NCBI GenBank assembly: GCA_001275005.1
Contig: JWZX01000903.1
Coordinates: 1-19,134 of the forward strand
Source: Chrysochromulina tobinii
Lineage: Eukaryota; Haptophyta; Prymnesiales; Chrysochromulinaceae
DNA length: 19,134 nt
Direction of reading: 5' to 3'
A program made the position numbers and the translations under genes. The notes under the pieces were generated by a model, which saw nothing but the letters and a program-made list of their open reading frames with translations, did not search any database and was not told the origin of the DNA. Below are positions 1-7,678 of the stretch, in pieces (the stretch's first letter is position 1; each line of letters begins with the position of its first letter).

Positions 1-51
<51 letters not shown>
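1..51. repeat. (GCC)17 trinucleotide repeat
   Basis: Seventeen perfect GCC units touch the window edge. On the minus strand they are in frame with the partial gene and read as GGC, giving at least 17 glycines. The true length is unknown because the repeat is cut by the edge. Confidence 0.95.
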
Positions 52-52
<1 letters not shown>

Positions 53-1197
53 AGTGGCCGCGCCTCCGTCCGGGGAGATGCGCGTGGCGAAGTGATCGAT
101 CCGTCGGCGGAACGCGAGGTGGAAGCGGCGGCACCATTGCCATTGCGCGTCGAGGCGCCGTCAGCGCTGCGCGAGGATGGGGCGGGAGGCGCCGCGGACG
201 GTGCGAACGCGAGCGCACTCGCGCCGTCGCCGCCCGCCCCGTCGCCGCCACCCGCCGCACCGCTCGTGCCCAGCGCGCCGAGGTGGGCGGCCACGGCGCG
301 GGGACGCGCGGCGGTCAACAAAAGTGCATGCAGCCGACGCAGCCGCCTTCGCGCCGTCTCGAGCTCGTGCTGCGCGTAGGAGGGGGTGTGCTTTAGAGAG
401 GTGAGCGCGTCGGTCAGAGACGCGGTGCGCGTGAGCGCCTTCATCGAGGCCGCTTGCTCGAGGAGCTCGCGCACGAGCTTGACTGAGGTGCGCGTAGGCT
501 CACCGGCCTCCGTCTTCAGCCCCTCCTCCGCCGCCGGCGCCGCCTCCCCGCCCGCCGCCTCCCTAGCCTCATTGTCGGCGGCGATCTGGGCAGCCGCACC
601 GAGCACGTCGTTGCGCAGCTGGATCAACGAGAGCCGCTCGCGCTCGCGGTGCTGCAGCGTACGGAGCGCCGCCTCGAGCGAGCCGCCGTCCTTCGAATGC
701 ACACCCGCGAAGGCACGAATGCGCGCCTCGAGGTGGCGAGCGGCCTCGACCTCGGCGGCGACGGCGCGCCACCCGTCCAAACCGAGCGTCGCGCCCATCA
801 CCTTCTCCGCCTCCTTGAGCTCGGTGAGCGCGCGCATCGCGTCCTCGATTGAGTCGAGCGCCGCTTCCACCGACATCTGGTTGGTGCTCTGCAGCAGCCG
901 GTTTTGGAGCTCGCGCAGCTCGCCCACCTCGCGCAGCAGCGAGGTGAGCGCGGCGAGCGGGTCGCTCTCGCCCGTCATCGTGCGCACCTCGCTCATCTGC
1001 AGCAGCAGCCGGCTGCCCGGGCCGGCCGGCGCCGAGGCCGCCGACTTGGCGCTCGAGAAGCGCGAGCGCACGATGCCGTCAACGTCGCCCTCCTCGAGGC
1101 GCGAGCGCACAGTCGCGTGCACGTCCGCGCAGATCGAGGGCGAGCACAGAGTGCTCGCGCCGAAAAGGCCAGGAGCGGTGGCCGCAAAGGGCATCAT
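1..1197 (-). CDS. Partial helical/coiled-coil protein of unknown function, 3' end beyond the left edge
   Basis: The minus strand is open from the ATG at 1197 (a second ATG follows at 1194) to the window edge: 399 codons without a stop, nearly all ending in G or C. The protein starts MMPFAATAPGLFGAS. Residues about 65-170 are rich in Leu, Glu and Ala with helical spacing (for example LTSLLREVGELRELQNRLLQ), followed by a second helical stretch around LELRELLEQ-type sequence and an Arg-rich helix. The visible C-terminal part becomes Gly/Ala/Ser/Pro-rich and ends in a poly-Gly run encoded by the trinucleotide repeat at 1-51. The helical part recalls tether or coiled-coil subunits, but I do not recognise a family. 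It is divergent from the PHD gene, 175 bp away. The long serine-rich frame on the plus strand here is its antisense shadow. Confidence is good that it codes and low for any function. Confidence 0.75.
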
Positions 1198-1372
1198 TTT
1201 GATTCTGTGAATTCTGTGTGAATAATTTCTCAAGGGGGGCTACCACTCCGAGCGCGAGATCCGGCGCGCCCGCGCCGGGCCGCCTCCCTGTCGAGAATAC
1301 GGCATTCTAGATCTTATTCACGCGCTGGACCCAATCGGGTCGTCGGCGCGAGACTCCGACGCCGCTCGGCAC
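1198..1372. promoter_or_regulatory. Putative bidirectional promoter of the partial gene and the PHD-PhyH gene
   Basis: This 175-bp gap separates two divergent start codons. It contains a perfect inverted repeat (CCGGCGC at 1261-1267 and GCGCCGG at 1272-1278, 4-nt loop) and a small AT-richer patch next to the minus-strand start, with a direct repeat of ATTCTGTG. I see no convincing TATA box. Promoter function is inferred from position only. Confidence 0.45.
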
Positions 1373-4300
1373 ATGGCCGACTTCCCGCGACGTCCCGAAT
1401 CGCCTGGACCGACACGCGAGGAAGTGGGCTCCGAGTATTGGGATCCGCCCTGCCGCGTCTGCAAGGTGGTCGACGACGAAGCCAACGTCCTGTGCGAGCT
1501 GTGCAACGACGCGTACCACCTCGCTTGCATCGATAAGATCAACAAGCCGCCGCTGCCGCGGTCGCCAGAAGACGACGAGTGGTTCTGCCGCGCGTGCGTC
1601 AAGCGCGGCGTGCCCGAGGTCATCCTGGACCGCGTCGGCCGCGACTCGTCGGCGCACTACCTCGTCCAGTGGCTCGGCAAGCCCAAGTGGGACGTGTCAT
1701 GGGAGCACGCCAAGATCCTCGACACGGCCTGGAGCCGCAAGCTCATCAGCAAGTACGTGGTCGAGACGGAGCCCGCCCGCAAGGGCATATCGCCCATCCT
1801 GCCGCCGTGCCACGAGCTCGTCGACCTGCGCCGCTCGCACGCCGACGCCGCCGCCAGCGCGGCCGCCGCGTGCCCGACGTCGCCGTACGTCTCGGAGCCG
1901 GCACCGGGCGGCGCTGGCCGCGGGCGTGGCACTCCTGCAGGCGCTGCGCGCCGTGTGCCTGCGCGTGCCCGAGTCCCATCCGCTCGGTGCGCTCGCCGCC
2001 GCCGCCGCGCGCCTCGCGCGGCTGCATCGGCATCCGCGCTGCGCCTCACTCGCACAGTGGTCAACGGCCGCCGGGGAGTCGCGCGCCGCGGCGGGCATGG
2101 CCATCGCGCGCGCCGTCGCCGCACTCAAGCCGCTGAGCACCCTCGCCAACACGCTGGGCAAGCGCGGCACTGCCAAGCGCCTCGCTGCCTTGCAATCCGC
2201 CGCCGCCGAGGCCGCGCACGCTCCATCCACTGATGAGGCTGCCATATTAGGCAAGCCGACCGAGGAGCTCGCGCAGGCGAGCGGCGGCAAGGCGGCGAGA
2301 CTAGGCCGCGGCAAGGCGGCGGCCGGGGGCACCGCGACGAGCGGCGGCAAGGCGGTAAGCCTACCGGTAGGTAAGAAGCGCGCCGGCTCGCCGGAGATCG
2401 CCGGAGATCGCTCGTCGGAGAGTCGAGTGGAGGGCAGTGCGCCGGCGGCGGTGCGCCTCAGGTTAGTGGGCGAGGCACCGCTCACACTCGCCTCCGCGTC
2501 CGCCGCCGCTAGTCGCGCCGCCGCCCTCCCCTGCGCCGCCTCCCTGGCGAACTCTTCCGCGGCGGCCGCGGCGGCCGCGGTGGCCGCGGTGGCACTGCAC
2601 GTGGGTGGCACCGGCGCGAGCCACGTGAACGGCCCGACGTACGAGCAGCTCGCCGAGCTGCGGGAGCTGTGCTCGCGCCGACCGGCACCGGCCCATGTGC
2701 TCTCGCCGGTGGCTTTGGTCCTCGGACGCGCCCTGAGTGTCGCAGAGCATGCGGAGTGGGGTGTAACGACGGCGCCCGCGCTCTGTGCGGCCGAGGCGCT
2801 GCGCACGCTGCTCACGGAGCTCATGGCCTTCCTCGGACCGTTACCACCAGCGGCGGCCTCGGAGGATACCCTCGCCGCCGCCAAGGCTGCATGCACGCCC
2901 AATGCCTATCGCTCCTTTCTCATGCATCTGAAGGAGCAGCGGGCCGGAGGCGGCGGCAATGATGCCATGGGCGACGCCGCGACGCTTGTAGTGCCGCGCG
3001 AGGCAGCCGCCGCAGCCGCCGCGTTCGTACCGAGCGCCGTTCCGAGCGCCGTTCCGAGCGCCCTTCGCACCCTTTTTGTGGCGCCACGCGAGGCGGCCGC
3101 CGCGGCCGACGCGTTCGCCGCGCTCGCGCCGAGCGCCCTTCGCACCCTCGGTGATCGCGCCAATGCCGAGTACCGCTCCCGGCTCGGTTCCCTCCCCAAT
3201 GATCTCCTCGGGCTCGAGCGCCGTGGCGGCGGCGGCGGCGGGCGTGGCGGCGAGCGTGGCGGTGGCCCGTGCAGCGTTTGCCGCGAGTCGGACCGGCGGG
3301 ACTGCCTCATCTGCCACCGGTGCGACCAACTCACGCATCTCATGTGCTTCTTCCCGCCAAAGGTCTCAGCCGACGAGGCGGACGAGGCGCACTGGACGTG
3401 CGACATCTGCTCAGCGAAATTGCCGCCGCCGCTCGCGATGCCCAAGCAAGGAGATGAGCTCGAAGCCGAGGTGGCCGAGCCGGAGGGCGGGGCACCCGTG
3501 TGGAAGCGTGCTATCGTGCTCAAGGTGCTCCCGCGCGCCACCTTCCGGCTCATGATCAACCCCGACGAGGAGGACGACTTCATCGAGGAGTATGGGATGC
3601 ACGAACTCAACAAGGAGTGGCGATGGCCGCAGGCCGCCCTTGCGGCCAATGCGGCCGCCCGCGCCGCAGCCGAGCAGTGCGCAGCTTCCGTCGCCGAGAA
3701 GCAAGCGGCCGAGAAGGCGGCGCTCGTTGCGGACCAAGAGAGCGCGCCATCGGATCCTCTCCTCTTGGAGCTCGTCAAACAGTTCTACGACGAAGGGTTC
3801 TGTGTGCTCAAAGACGGGTTGAGCGCAGATCAGGTGGACGCGTGCGACATGGTCGTCGATCGCGGCTACAAGCAGTACATGCACTGCGTCAAGACCCTCG
3901 AGCTGCAGGAGAGGCTGAGCGAGGTGGGCTTCATGGAGATCAAGAAGCGCTCCGCCTGATTGCCTCCCTCATTGCACCTGATTGCCACCCTCATCAGGTG
4001 GGCTTCATGGAGATCAAGATGCGCTCCGCCGGGAGATACGATCTGCAACTGCCCGAGCTCTCGACGCCCGCCTTCTCGTTTGTCACCCATGACGCCCCCT
4101 GGATGGCGCTTGTGCATGCATTGCTCGGCAAGGACGCGGTGAGTGCCCCCCCACCTGCCATGGAAGAGTCCCTGATTGCTGGACGATGTGCCACGTCACC
4201 GACGCTTGATTGCTGGACGATGTGCCACGTCACCGACGCTTGATTCTGGACGATGTGCCACGTCACCGACGCTTGAAGCGCTCGCGGTGACGCCCGTGGC

Positions 4301-4953
4301 GATGCTCGCAGGTCCTCACACACTTTGGCTGCATGCTCTCTTTCCCGGGCTCCGCCACACAGCCTTGGCACTCGGACGGTCCCCACATCAGGGGCTGCGG
4401 CGAGGCGGCGCATCGAGTTGGATACGGGATGGCTGGTGCCCCAGAACCGGACGCCAAGTTCAACCCCAACGGCTTTCATGCTGGCAAGGAGGCGGCGGCC
4501 GCTAACGCCGCGGCCCCTGGGCGCAAGGACAAGGGGAGCGTCGTCCCGGGCACTCCTGCGGACGATGAGGAGGCGGAGGCGGAGGGGGCTCCCGGAGTGC
4601 AGCCCTTCTACGCGCCCGTACATGCCCTCAATGTGTTCGTACCTTTGGTCGATCTCAGCGAGGATAGGGGCCCGACGGAGTTCGTGCCAGGATCTCACCG
4701 CGACTACGACGTTGACGCGCCGAGCAAGAAAGAGACCCTCCTCAAAGGGCAGGCGCTGCTATTCGACTACCGCCTCAAGCACCGCGGGCTGGGGAACAAC
4801 TCGACGACCGAGAGGCCGCTCCTCTACATCACCTACGCACGTCCCTTTTGGGTCGACGTGGACAACTTTGACAAGGCGCGCTACGAGAATCTGCCCGCGT
4901 GCAAAGAGTTCATGTCGCGCGAGGAGCGCTTACTAAAGCGCCAGCGCGGCTGA
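1373..4953 (+). CDS. PHD-chromo-PHD-Tudor-like-PhyH chromatin reader/dioxygenase (spliced)
   Basis: Predicted exons are 1373 to about 1900 joined to about 1911-3923 (see the frame-break entry), 3998-4138 and 4312-4953, giving about 1,100 residues. The N-terminus has a PHD finger (Cys27, 30, 41, 44, His49, Cys52, 72, 75) and then a chromodomain-like segment (residues 80-131: YLVQWLGKPKWDVSWE). After a long Ala-rich linker with repeated SGGKA and PREAAAAA units comes a second PHD finger (3270 to about 3415) and a Tudor/Agenet-like stretch ending in KEWRWP. The C-terminal half is a phytanoyl-CoA dioxygenase-like fold with the iron ligands His and Asp in WHSDGPH (4369-4377), the distal His (4780-4782) and an Arg eleven residues later (4813-4815) expected to bind 2-oxoglutarate. 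The likely role is a nuclear Fe(II)/2-oxoglutarate oxygenase directed to modified histone tails; the substrate is unknown. The domain calls are firm and the role is inference. Confidence 0.85.
1895..1915 (+). other. Apparent +1 frame break or tiny intron in the PHD-PhyH gene
   Basis: Up to about 1900 the frame of the 1373 ATG is coding by composition: almost every codon ends in G or C. From about 1911 the coding signal moves to the frame that carries the rest of the protein (LAAGVALLQALRAVCL onward). The two signals nearly touch, so an ordinary intron does not fit well. A one-base indel in the assembly, a true frameshift, or a 52-nt intron (1889-1940, with acceptor CTCCTGCAG) are all possible. 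Confidence 0.6.
3924..3997 (+). other. 74-nt GT-AG intron whose 5' half duplicates the next exon
   Basis: The intron runs from GTGGGC to CATCAG between two codons (phase 0). Splicing joins LSE to VGFMEIKMRSAGRYD and keeps the PhyH domain open. Without splicing, a TGA at 3957 ends the protein before any catalytic residue. Positions 3924-3956 match the start of the next exon (3998-4030) at 32 of 33 bases. The last 18 bases resemble the 3' end of the CRAL-TRIO intron. Confidence 0.85.
4139..4311 (+). other. 173-nt GT-AG intron carrying 34-bp tandem repeats
   Basis: The donor is GTGAGT after the codons for LLGKDA, and the acceptor is GCTCGCAG before the codons for VLTHFGCML, phase 0. This joins the standard PhyH segment just upstream of the HxD motif. 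The interior is largely made of three tandem repeat units. Confidence 0.85.
4173..4273 (+). repeat. Three tandem repeats (34, 34 and 33 bp) inside an intron
   Basis: The units start at 4173, 4207 and 4241. The first two are identical and the third lacks one base. Each begins TGATTGCTGGACGATG and ends ACCGACGCT. They lie wholly within the third-exon-proximal intron of the PHD-PhyH gene. Confidence 0.95.
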
Positions 4954-4964
4954 GAGCGGCTGAG

Positions 4965-4978
4965 CAAGAGATCTCTTG
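4965..4978. repeat. Perfect 14-bp palindrome CAAGAGATCTCTTG
   Basis: The sequence equals its own reverse complement and lies 12 bp after the stop of the PHD-PhyH gene. Its GAGATCTC core also occurs twice in the hairpin at 9145-9173. No function is known to me. Confidence 0.85.
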
Positions 4979-5555
4979 TCGACGGGTGTGGGGCAACGGA
5001 GCTACCGGCTTCCGGCCACGGGGGGAGGAAGCCCCAAGGGCCGCCTCGCGCAAGTCCCACGGTCTCAGGCAACGAGGGGTGCAGAGCCTAGAGCCCGGCC
5101 CGAATGCAGGGACTCTGCTAAGCGGCGTGCCGAAGGTATGCACAGAGTGCATCCTTTTCCAGGGAGGAGTCGCTCTGAGGCCGTGCGACAGTAGCGGAGT
5201 CCGTTGCCCTGCGCGAGGGGCGGGCTGGGACCTGGGTGCTGTGGCGGAGCGGTTGGCGGCGTTGCTTCCCGTCCTGAAAGAGGATCTTGTTGATGTCGTG
5301 TGCGGTGCACGTGCGGCGATGCATATATCAATTATTCTTTGCATATATTAATTAATACGACGGAGTAGCCGGCCGGAGCTCAGTACCCGTCGCTTTGTTC
5401 GTTCGGGTTCGTGGGCGGCATGCGATTTCCTGTGCGTTCTTGTGCCGGTCAACCATCGCGTTCCTGTGCCGCACCCGCTCTCGGTCGCGAGCGATGAAAG
5501 AACCGAGCGCAACTGCTATGCCTAGTTGCTACGCGCGCCTCGCGTGACGACAAGT

Positions 5556-5641
5556 ACAGCCAAAGGGGAGGCTCCGGGCTCCTTCGGTCTCGGCGGTTAC
5601 AGCCAAAGGGGAGGCTCCGGGCTCGTTTGGTCTCGGCGGTC
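5556..5641. repeat. 43-bp tandem duplication abutting the CRAL-TRIO stop codon
   Basis: Two 43-bp units (5556-5598 and 5599-5641) differ at three positions. The second unit ends exactly next to the CRAL-TRIO stop codon (5642-5644, minus strand), so the pair forms the start of that gene's 3' untranslated region. Confidence 0.95.
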
Positions 5642-6843
5642 TCACTTCTTAAGCTGGGTAGGGAGCAGCGTGGGCTCTATCAGCCCTGGCTTGCGATCGA
5701 TCCACGCGATGGCCTTCTCCACGTTGTCTACATTCGAGGGCAGGAAGAAGGTCTTCGAAAGTATCTCCGCATCGAGGAGCGGCGAGACGATCTTCCACAC
5801 GGGATGGAAATAGGGCGGCACGTTAATGAAGGCGGCAATCCCAAGCCGACCCGGGTAGTGATTACGGAGGACATCAATGCACTCCTTGATCTGTGGGAGC
5901 GTGGTCGGGCGGAAGCCCGTCATGTCAAGCACGATGCACGCGCGCTGCACGCGCCGCCCTCGGCCACGTAGCGGCATGCGACGAATGTAATGCTCCATTT
6001 GGTAAGCGACGTGCCTGATGAGGGAGGCCATCGGAGGCACTCAGTAGCCATCAGGGGCGCACACAGACTCATGTCATCCTCCGTTTGGCAAGCGACGTAC
6101 CGGATTCGTTCCTCATGGGGCACGTGCTCGGGGTGCCATGCCTTCGCTAGAAAGTAGGTGAGGGGCATGCCGTTGCGCGTGTACCGCCACTGCTGCATCG
6201 TAGGGCGGGTGTGTGGCGGGTGCAATTCGAGCTTCCCGCTCCGCCAGCGCCTTCGGATCGCGCTGGCGGCGCTGGCGGCGCTGGCGGCGCTGGCGGCGCT
6301 GGCGGCGCTGCCAGTGCTGCCGGTGCTGCCGGTGCTGCCGGTGCTGCTGCTGACGCTGCTGACGCTGCTGCTGACGCCGCTACTGCTGCTACTAATGCTA
6401 TCGCTGCTAGTGCCGGGCCTGATGCCGCAGGTGACGAGGGCCTCCTCCAGCGTCGCCTCTGTCTTCTGACCATTGGCGGGAGTCATCATCACGACCCAGC
6501 CCCGCTGCGAGCATGCGATGGGCATGTCGCTCGGCTTGAGCAAGCGTGGTTTGTACTTGGCGCGCCACACGAAATCCCTTCGGAGGAGCTTCGCTGCGCG
6601 CTCGGCGTCCCATTCGCATACGGCCAGGAACCGAGCGTACGTATCTGCCGTCACGCGCTCGCCCAGCTTGAAGACTGGCGGCGGTGGCACGAGGCGGCGG
6701 AGTTCGGCAATCGCCCGATGGCGCTGATCGGTGCTCACGTGTGGCGTTGAGCGCTGCAGCACGGTGCGTCGAGTGAGCAGTGCTAGCACCAGCGCGGCGC
6801 GAAGCGGGTGTTTCCACACGATTGCCGGCAGCGACAGGCGCAT
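5642..6843 (-). CDS. CRAL-TRIO (Sec14-like) lipid-transfer protein, two exons
   Basis: Exon 1 is 6843-6101 and exon 2 is 6014-5642 (minus strand), giving 371 residues. Residues about 67-105 match the CRAL-TRIO N-terminal helical region (RFLAVCEWDAERAAKLLRRD then WRAKYKP). The lipid-binding domain continues from WRYTRNGMPLTYFLAKAW through the spliced IRHVAYQMEHY to CIVLDMTGF, NHYPGRLGIAAFINVPPYF, VWKIVSPLLD and SKTFFL, the order seen in Sec14 proteins. Members of the family bind and exchange phosphoinositides or other hydrophobic ligands in the cytosol or at membranes. An unusual Ser/Gly/Ala low-complexity insert (residues about 146-195), coded by 9-bp repeats, splits the two parts. Residues 5-25 are hydrophobic and basic and could act as a targeting or membrane segment. 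The ligand cannot be inferred. The splice is supported because it alone restores the domain. Confidence 0.88.
6015..6100 (-). other. 86-nt GT-AG intron whose 5' third duplicates the next exon
   Basis: On the minus strand the intron starts with the strong donor GTACGT (6100) and ends CCCTCATCAG (6015). It splits an Arg codon (phase 2) and restores EERIRHVAYQMEHY. The first 30 intron bases (6100-6071) match the first 30 bases of exon 2 (6014-5985) at 25 positions. The exon copy reads GC where the intron copy has the donor GT. Confidence 0.87.
6259..6330. repeat. 9-bp minisatellite in the CRAL-TRIO coding sequence
   Basis: Repeats of GGCGCTGGC, then of GGTGCTGCC, on the plus strand code on the minus strand for repeated Ser-Ala-Ala and Gly-Ser-Thr triplets. 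They form most of the low-complexity insert in the CRAL-TRIO protein. Confidence 0.85.
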
Positions 6844-6992
6844 GCCTCTCCGGCGGTGGCGACGCCCAGTGCTCGGGGTCGGAGCTCGCTCGATCTAAAT
6901 GTGACACACTCGACGGGAAACCAAATGACGGTTGGCTATACAAAATGCGACATAGACGCATCTCCTTGGTGCACCCATAGGTGACACCTTAG

Positions 6993-7017
6993 CGCGCGCC
7001 CACGGGCTGGGCGCGCG
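6993..7017. repeat. 10-bp perfect inverted repeat, 5-nt loop
   Basis: The arms CGCGCGCCCA (6993-7002) and TGGGCGCGCG (7008-7017) pair perfectly around CGGGC. This GC-rich hairpin lies about 150 bp upstream of the CRAL-TRIO start codon. Function unknown. Confidence 0.85.
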
Positions 7018-7309
7018 TGTGGCCACAGGCCAGGGGCCACGCGTGCGCACCGACCGGTACCCCTCGCTACCCCACACGTGCTACCCGTGGACCTTTCCAA
7101 CAGCTGACAACCGCTCTCGTGTCCTGAACGGCTGGTGCGATTGTGAGCTTTCACGGCGTCGGCCGTTTAGTCTGACGTGGCGGCGAGAGCGCGTGGCGGG
7201 TTGGAGAGACAGCACGTGCTGTGAGGGCACGGGGAGAGCGTGGGTGGAGGGATCGCCCACTCACATCAATGCTTCGCAATGGACGCGCGCTCGGCTCAAT
7301 TTGTGGTTT

Positions 7310-7399
7310 ATTTGTGGTAGTGCCAATGGCCTTGGCGCTGTGAACGGTCGCAACGCCGACGGCCTTGGTGTTCTCGAAGGACTGCTCTACGAAGTTAGG
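7310..7399 (-). pseudogene. Relic of an EF-hand/11-mer repeat gene
   Basis: On the minus strand this stretch reads PNFVEQSFENTKAVGVAT and then VHSAKAIGTTTN. It parallels residues 38-68 of the neighbouring EF-hand protein (PNFIELAVEGIKRVGSGT, then FDGAMAIGAATVN), including the same 11-residue spacing. No EF-hand loop follows and the frame soon loses similarity, so it looks like a decayed partial duplicate lying about 280 bp downstream of the intact gene. A small unannotated exon is the alternative. Confidence 0.6.
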
Positions 7400-7678
7400 G
7401 CAAGTGTTAGGGATCAGAGCCCCGGGCGGAGACGGATGCAATGTCTCCGATTCCTCGACCGGCTCCGTTCCCGGCAGCGCATGGCGGCAAATGTTTATGA
7501 CAGTCATAGTCGATAGCTGATAGTCATAGACGTTAGGACCTCACTTGCATTGTCCACTGTGTTGGAGAGCGCCGGAGACGCGACCGAATCGAGAACACAA
7601 TCACAATTTTCCTTGCAATTTTCTTCCAGTGACGGACGCACTCTGGTCTCTTTATTCATTCCCTAACCAAGCCGTTTT

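Larger units (their letters stand above)
4954..5641. other. Convergent intergenic region, no gene seen
   Basis: This gap lies between the 3' ends of the PHD-PhyH and CRAL-TRIO genes. It holds a perfect 14-bp palindrome (4965-4978), an AT-rich island at 5321-5357 with two GCATATAT copies 20 bp apart, a pair of GCGTTC(T/C)TGTGCCG repeats around 5425-5475, and a 43-bp tandem duplication next to the CRAL-TRIO stop. The open frames here have no recognisable protein. It probably contains both 3' untranslated regions and polyadenylation sites. Confidence 0.6.
6844..7678. other. Intergenic region with a hairpin and an EF-hand-gene relic
   Basis: The gap lies upstream of the CRAL-TRIO start and downstream of the EF-hand gene (both minus strand). 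It contains a 10-bp hairpin (6993-7017), the relic at 7310-7399 and an AT-richer stretch at about 7590-7680 that is probably the EF-hand 3' untranslated region. The CRAL-TRIO promoter should lie at its left end; a TATACAAA string near 6938 is on the wrong strand. I see no other gene. Confidence 0.55.

Noticed and set aside
386-1210. Ser/Arg-rich 274-residue open frame on the plus strand
   Set aside because: It is the antisense of the better-supported minus-strand frame, which stays open for 399 codons with strong third-position G/C bias and a sensible helical composition.
1807-1897. A 91-nt intron that would join the two PHD-PhyH frames
   Set aside because: It has GT and AG ends in a compatible phase, but the removed segment has near-perfect G/C third-position bias in the upstream frame and so appears to be coding.
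1697-2902. Minus-strand 401-residue frame
   Set aside because: It is antisense to the Ala-rich linker of the PHD-PhyH protein, has low-complexity composition and shows no domain.
5240-5260. tRNA box-A-like string TGGCGGAGCGGTTGG
   Set aside because: No box B (GGTTCGA-type) or acceptor-stem pairing follows at the right distance, so a tRNA is not supported.
7019-7516. Plus-strand 165-residue frame
   Set aside because: It has no family resemblance and overlaps the antisense EF-hand relic, which has clear similarity to its neighbour.
7600-7640. Plus-strand 3' splice-site-like pyrimidine tract ending TTCTTCCAG
   Set aside because: No plus-strand coding sequence flanks it. It lies just downstream of the minus-strand EF-hand gene and is probably chance in an AT-richer 3' untranslated region.
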